Assembly: GCA_019155185.1 (NCBI GenBank)
Contig: CM032808.1
Span: 13,929,879-13,993,878, forward strand
From: Beaufortia kweichowensis
Lineage: Eukaryota; Chordata; Actinopteri; Cypriniformes; Gastromyzontidae
DNA length: 64,000 bases
Reading direction: 5' to 3'
The position numbers and the translations under genes were made by a program. Of this stretch, positions 57,811-64,000 are shown one piece after another; within the stretch, counting starts at the first letter, position 1, and each line of letters opens with the position of its first letter. Below the pieces are notes generated by a model. The model was not told where the DNA came from and did not search any database. It saw only the letters and a list, made by a program, of their open reading frames with translations.

Positions 57811-58033
57811 TATGTGACACTGTCTGTGAAAACCCAGTTAAAGTCATTTTTTGTGATTTACTGTTTTCTACATAAAATCATGTTAAGTAATGTAAAGAGC
57901 ATTCTGTGAAAATTTAACCTTAATATTGACTGAGTAATGACATGTGAAAGATTGAAATCATGGTGATATTTATATGTGCAATCCAACTTTATTATCTCAC
58001 TTTAGCCTGGTTTTCACAGACAGGGTCACATAT
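57811..58033. mobile_element. TIR DNA element (about 220 bp), copy 2
   Basis: The ends TGTGACACTGTCTGTGAAAA and TTTTCACAGACAGGGTCACA are inverted repeats. The body is the reverse complement of the copy at 9.1 kb (TGACTGAGTAATGACATGTG). No ORF; non-autonomous. Confidence 0.8.
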
Positions 58034-58383
58034 GAAAGAATACGTTCAGGTCAGAGTTCAAGCACCTGATTAAGAAGAAAATAACCCGAACAGGTTGAAT
58101 TTCAGCGTTAAGTCCCTGTAAAGGTACATCATTTTGTATGTTGGAACATATCTGAGCATCTGGCTACACATAATTCTGCCAGGAGTCTTTTTAGGACACG
58201 TGTTCTTGTCTTATGTGTATGTATGCGTTCTCTCCCTCAGGCAGACTGCTGCTGCTGGTCTTCTCTCTATATCTCTCCTCTTCTCTCTAGTTTTTCCTAA
58301 TGTGTAACATGCCTCTGACATGATTTCTTCAACACCGCTTCTGTCAATCACGGCCATTTTGTCTTAGGCTGAGGCCTCATTAA

Positions 58384-58537
<154 letters not shown>

Positions 58538-60579
58538 CTTCCTCTTCCATTTCCTCTTCCTCCCTGTTATGTCCTGGTTTAGGTTGTACGGATGCATCTT
58601 GTAACCCATGTCATTTTTACACCCGCTGGGTCTCTGAGTCTAATCTAGAACCCTTCCCACATTCCCACTATAGTAAAAACAGAAAAACCAATACGTTTGA
58701 TTACTATAAACTGTTAAAGTTTCAACTTATAATGGCACAAACGTGATTCTGAGATTCTAATATAGACAGACAAACCACTAACCAATCACCACCACCATGT
58801 GGGTAAAAAAGGGGCACTATGCTCTCCATGTTTTACCTCTTTCCTGCTCTTTCCATTCCTGCGCTCGGCTCTTTGATGTTGGAAATACAGGCTCAAGTTT
58901 CCCCGGGAGGAGCTGGGGGGTGGATAAGATGTGGTGGGCTTCTCTCTGGCTTCTGATTGGCTGACAGGCTGACCACACATGGCCAAGGGTGTTGTTGTCT
59001 TTACCTGACCTCCTGCTCACTTGCTGACGGATATGTGATCACTATTTTATTTGTTTCTTTGTTTGTTTTCGTCTTCGCTCTGCTCCTTCACCCTCTTTTC
59101 TCCTCCTCTGCGCTCTGTCGTTCTACCTCCATTACCATGTAAAATTCATCCATTCCCACATTCTTTCAAGACAGCCCTAATTAGGAACTGTCATCTTTGC
59201 CGATTTTAATTATTAATTAAAAACAGGAAGGAGAGAGTGAAAAAAGCACATTTCAAATCAGGCCATGCCGGTGCAGAACACACACACACACATACACTGA
59301 TGTCTGAAGGCTGTGGTCTCTGTGATGCTGATTAAAAACGTATTAAAACATTATAAATGATTAATGTGGATCCAGTTGTGAGTGGCAGTTATTGGTTTTA
59401 ACACAGGTAATGCAGCCTAATGACACGGGCACATGTGGACCCTTCATCCATATCATTATTCCTGCACATCAACAGAGAAAGACTGTTACATCACTATGTT
59501 TTAAGCCATCCATCAGCTCGCCAGAGCTCAATCTGAGACAATGAGAGTGCAGAGGTGCTGTTATTTGTGCCGAAACAGGAGACGGGTGACCGGCTCTTAT
59601 AGATCTCCATATTGGACACAAGCGGGTCACTTTACAGAAAACCTGCTTCAAGTTCAGCCCTAAACTCACTAAAAAATCTTTTACAAACACCATAAAATCA
59701 TAAATGAGATCTCTTTAATATTTCAGTTGTTGCTTATAAACAATTAAATTAAACAAAGAGAAAACAGAGACATTTATCTTCAGATTATTTCTATTCTTGA
59801 GTTTCAGATTTTATGTCTCAAATGTGCTTAGACTGGCAAAGATACCAAGATACATATTTATTGTTTGTTTATTAGTTTAAGTTTCAACATCATCTCATAT
59901 GTTGTTCTTAAAAATACTTTAAGAATTTAAGAAGTAAATATATTAGTCAGACATAAATCACAAATTGTTGTTATACAGTAAAAGTGGAGATAGCATAGGG
60001 AATAATTTGATGAGAAATATTTGAGCTCTCATGTGAACCTCGAGAGGAGATATGTAAGAACACTTGAAGCTTTTCTCAAGAGAGAAATCTGAGAAGCGAG
60101 AGACTTAAGCATAAGTCTCCATTAGCTCTCCATTTAATATCATTGCTGTCTAGGGGGAACAACTGAGATATTAAAGAGATCTCATTTGTGATTTTATTTC
60201 CCTTTGGGACGGTCTGTAATCAAAAATTAATTTTATAGCTCTATACCATTACTGTACGTCAACAATAGTCAAACACGCATCTCATCTTATTTTTCCTAAG
60301 GAATTAAAGGAGAAATAGATCTCCATTAAGTCTCCAGATCTATAAATAAGCAAAAAGAGTCATTCCCAGCCACATGCAGCATTTTATTCCTAATTTATAA
60401 TATATGTTTCTAAAGTGAAGAACAGGGAGAGGCTGTTACCACAGAATGACAGACGGGTTGAAGGTGGGCGAGCGGGGTAAAGGTGCATTACTGCTACCGG
60501 GCCGCCCTGTACAACAAGACAGAGGGGTCAATCGTTATGAGACAGCGGGACAAACGTAAGAGCTAAAACAACAGAGCGA

Positions 60580-60800
60580 GTGACATGACAAATGAAGAGA
60601 AGCTGGATTAGGTTGCAGGCCATCCAGAAATGATGCGAGGGCCATATTTGTGAAACAATAATGCGGCTGGCAGCGCAGATCCTCGTTTCTGATTCATCTA
60701 CGGCCGTATGGCGTAGCTTTGTCAGTCTGCGCGTGGTATAAATTATTCAGTTTGAGAGATGGCAATTACAGGGCCCTGCACAACCAAAATGAATATTTTA
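60580..60800. promoter_or_regulatory. Candidate enhancer in intron 6
   Basis: About 220 bp of unique CpG-bearing sequence between AT-rich flanks. It has a SOX-like AACAATAATG (60,654-60,663), TAAATTATTCAG and GGCAATTACAGG. Confidence 0.4.
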
Positions 60801-61779
60801 TAAGGACTAAAACTGCACCGGAATGATTCATACACACACACACACACGCTGAGAGTGTGTGTTTGTACATGGCAGGACCAGAGGCCTTCTGTGCTTTTAT
60901 ATTGTTGACTGAAATCCAGAGAATTCTAATAAGCAAATATATTAGAGGTTTACATTGTCACCGTTTTGCCGGCCGTGCCCGTGGACACAACCGGGAAAAA
61001 AGGATTCTGCTCTAAGTCCTCAGCAAAGAGAGAGTTTTGCAGATTTGCAGTCTATCAAAAAATGCATGACGGCCAAAAAAGCTTTTAAATTTGTAACACA
61101 TTTTACTTTCAAACATATTCTGAAATAAAATACAATTATTAACTTGACTCGTTAACTTGACTCTTAAATAGTACTGCATAAAATGCACACAACATTGTGC
61201 ACAATAAGTACATTAAGATTTTCATGTTGACTTAAAAATAAAACGTTGTTTATGAATTCAGTCTTATTTTGACCCTGTGAATGTTTTTCACATCTTGCCA
61301 GTAAGACTGAGAGCAGTTAAGTAAAAAAGACGAATAAACTAAACAAAACAAAACGGCGAGAGAAAGAGAGAGATACACTGAAAAGCTAATGGAGGCGGAT
61401 TATACAGCTAGCCTACCCGAAGCATCGTCTGATAAAGGTTTTGTCTGTTGAGTTTCCTGCAAAAGTCCAGCTTTATAATGCTGAAACAAAAAATAACATT
61501 GTTCATGAGGCTTGCGGGAGCAAAGCAACCTGCTTGAATAGGTATTGTGTGAACGGAGGCAATGATACCTAAAGCCTTTGTACAGCAGGGGCTGCTCGGG
61601 CCTATGACATCAGCACGACACAAGCGGGTCTCTGTGCGGCCCGATGGAGCCGGAGCTCAGCACGGTGGGAAAATACGTCAGGAGAAAGCTTGTTTTATCT
61701 GAGCTTGCGTGCACACACTTTCACACACACATTTGTGATGATGCGCCACGTAAACACACAATGGACAAAATTTTTAAAA

Positions 61780-62048
61780 GATTTTGTGATTTTTGTCATT
61801 TATTCACTTTCATGTCAAAATGTATATATGATTATATGATAATCATAATGATAGATTATGTGAGTAACACAAAAATAGATATTTTGAGAAATGTCTTTTG
61901 TGTTTATACATTAAAATTAAACGAGGATTAATGTTATTTGCTTACCAACATTTTTCAAAATATCTTTTTTTGTGTTCTGCAGAAGAAAGAAAGTAATACA
62001 GGTTTGAAATAGCATAAGGGTGAATAAATGAATTTTGGATAAACTTAA
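61780..62048. mobile_element. Foldback (palindromic) DNA element, copy C
   Basis: The left arm has GTCATTTATTCACTTTCATG and AGATATTTTGAGAAATGTC. The right arm has CAAAATATCTTTTTTTGTGT, TCTGCAGAAGAAAGAAAGTA and GGTGAATAAATGAATTTTGG. The right arm is better kept than in copies A and B. Confidence 0.8.
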
Positions 62049-62890
62049 ATAAAACATCATTAAGATGTCCATGTAGTATCATCTCTTTAAATAGTCCTTC
62101 TAAAAATATATAGCTCAAATTTTTAATTTTCTTTAAAAATTAAAAAAAAAAATGTCATTGCAAAAAAACTCTAGGGCAGAATAAAATCAGCTCTTTTAAT
62201 CTCTGTACCATGTAGTATTATTTGAGATGTTGAGGAGATCTTTTTTCTTTTCTATAAGACTAAACCAGGCGTTCTTTAGAATCAGAATCTAAAACAAGAT
62301 GTGGGTTCTGCGCTGGCACTCTGTGAACCAGCGAGATGACAGACTCCGACTTCAACAGTGAAAGGAACGGAGAGAGAATGACAAAGTGTTGGCAGCGCAG
62401 CGGGATAAATGGTCTGAAGTGAAATACAGACAGTGAGGGAAGTAGGAGACATGAATTCCAGCGCTTCTGTCCTTCTGATGGCTGTTACCCGGATATCTGA
62501 CACCAGCGCTTTTGCCTGTCTGCACGGGACACATGGGCTTTCAAACAGGGTTATAGGCAAATAATAAGGATGCACACAGGGTTGACATGCAAGCATCCTT
62601 TACAACAAGACGACTGGGGAAAAAACGCTTCTCTCCATGGAGAAAACAGCGAGTTGTCAGGTTGATTTTGTCGAGCGGTAGTTGAGGCAACAGCCGACAG
62701 TATTGGCCCCTGTCGCACCCGTCTCAGGTACACAAATGTGTCAGCACGCATGGAAATGCCGTTCCTTCAGGGGCCGCCAGACGCACGCCGGGGTTTGGGG
62801 GCGATGAGCTGGAGGGTTATTAAAAGAATCTCACAGCTCTTATGGCGAATGACACGCTAGAGAAAGAGATGCTTTCTAAACCGATGCGTG

Positions 62891-62904
62891 CCACTAGAGG
62901 GCTT
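62891..62904 (+). promoter_or_regulatory. CTCF-like motif core
   Basis: CCACTAGAGGGCTT matches the first 12 positions of CCASYAGRKGGCRS and mismatches the last two. Located in intron 6. Confidence 0.3.
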
Positions 62905-63191
62905 TCAGTTTGACTACAAATTCTGGGAACACAAACAGATCAGGTTGTTTGAGTGATAAAAGGAAATGTGATTCTAAAAGCTGGGAGGTGTGCACTGCAA
63001 ATTCTGTTACACAAAACCCAACACCAAGAAAAAAGCTTTAGTCTGTGTGCAGACGGGCAACTTCATAGACAGCTTTGTGATTATAATTGGAGCGAATTAG
63101 TTTTAACACACCACAACAGTCACATCCAGGTAAGATCACTAACTTAATACATACAGGTTGTGCAGCTGATTTTGCATTGATGTAAGACTGG

Positions 63192-63194
<3 letters not shown>

Positions 63195-63283
<89 letters not shown>
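63195..63283. repeat. (GA)n microsatellite
   Basis: About 89 bp with one AGAAG interruption at about 63,243, followed by an A-rich stretch to 63,400. Confidence 0.95.
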
Positions 63284-63287
<4 letters not shown>

Positions 63288-63549
63288 AGAAAGAAAGCAA
63301 AGAGAAAGAATAATAAAATAAAAAAAAATAAAAATTATTAAAAATGTAAATAATAAAAATAGAAAGACAAAAAGAAAGTAAAATATTTTACAGGTTAAAA
63401 AAGAAATCAAAACAATGTGAAACCCCACCCCTCCTAACCATAAATGATGAGACTGCTTATCATAAGTGATGTACCAACATGTACTGATGAACTCTGAACA
63501 ACTATGGTTATTAAAAAAAACACCCCACGTGCATGCAGAGGTCAAAGGG

Positions 63550-64000
63550 CCTTAAACCTTGTCTTTCTCTTCTCATTTTAAGATCTATCTGCAGACATTA
63601 CACCCCACTGCCTTGATTATCTGAAGTCAATCAGAAGAACTAATCACACAGAAAGACTCCCTCACATCTATCAGAGCAGCTGCAGAAGAAAAAAAGCCCA
63701 ATCTTGTTACCTATGTACAATAGCAGCGCTCAGGCCCGGGAAGAGCGGGCGTCCCCGGAGGAAACAGCCCCATTAATTGCTCCTGTAAGTGAGGATCCAG
63801 CACAGGGTGCCATTCAATACTGAGCAGTTTATCCCGGAACCTGCTGTCACGGCGGCGGGTCACGATCCCAAACCGTCCCGTGGAAATCACCAAGGAGAAG
63901 CGATAATGAAAATTTCTTCATGTATAAAATCCTTCATCAAAATGCCGTCCGTGTCATCTACCGGCAGCCTTCGCGACTTAAATTAATATACAACAGAACC
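63550..64000. promoter_or_regulatory. Candidate regulatory block at the window edge
   Basis: Unique sequence with CpG-bearing words and CCATTAATTGC, right after the GA tract and continuing to the window end. No EBF exon sequence found in it. Confidence 0.3.

Noticed and set aside
63144..63545. 133-codon minus-strand open frame rich in Leu and Ser
   Set aside because: Mostly translation of the GA tract and A-rich stretch.

Overview
The window looks like a piece of a teleost fish genome, most likely a cypriniform relative of zebrafish and carp. It has vertebrate exon-intron structure with canonical GT/AG splice sites, long AT-rich non-coding stretches, dinucleotide microsatellites, tRNA-derived SINE remnants with an L2-like tail, and small palindromic DNA transposons of kinds familiar from cyprinid genomes. 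No bacterial, plasmid or phage genes, CRISPR arrays or rRNA/tRNA genes are visible.

The one gene I can support is on the minus strand: the 3' two-thirds of an early B-cell factor (EBF/COE) transcription factor. Its C-terminal sequence identifies it as ebf3; whether it is ebf3a or ebf3b cannot be decided here. Ten coding exons lie between 53,904 and 22,413. Every splice phase joins cleanly into 407 codons plus a TAA stop. They encode the end of the DNA-binding domain (53.8 and 50.6 kb), the IPT/TIG domain (44.9 and 43.9 kb), the helix-loop-helix region with its duplicated second helix (31.5, 26.9 and 26.1 kb), and the Ser/Thr/Pro-rich transactivation tail (26.1 to 22.4 kb). The N-terminal exons, including the zinc-knuckle exon, are not in the window. 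It ends about 10 kb into the intron upstream of the first visible exon, which I number exon 7 by analogy with vertebrate EBF genes. The 3' UTR is about 1.9 kb or longer and AT-rich.

Regions: 1-20.4 kb is downstream flank with no recognisable gene, several repeats and a few G+C-richer unique blocks. 20.5-22.4 kb is the 3' UTR. 22.4-53.9 kb is the exon-intron body, with a 12.3-kb intron 10 and a 5.6-kb intron 8. 53.9-64 kb is the 3' part of intron 6. Many intronic blocks are unique, of balanced composition and rich in homeodomain (TAATTA), POU octamer or SOX-like words. This suggests a dense set of cis-regulatory elements, as expected for a developmental transcription factor, but conservation could not be tested here.

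The most useful new observations are an in-frame tandem donor at exon 14 that could add Ser-Lys-Tyr-Gln, a NAGNAG acceptor at exon 9, a palindromic transposon ending about 15 bp from the exon 7 donor, a 150-bp pure CT tract, a stem-loop plus POU octamer block in intron 8, and CTCF-like and ZNF143-like motifs. I found no convincing undescribed multigene system.
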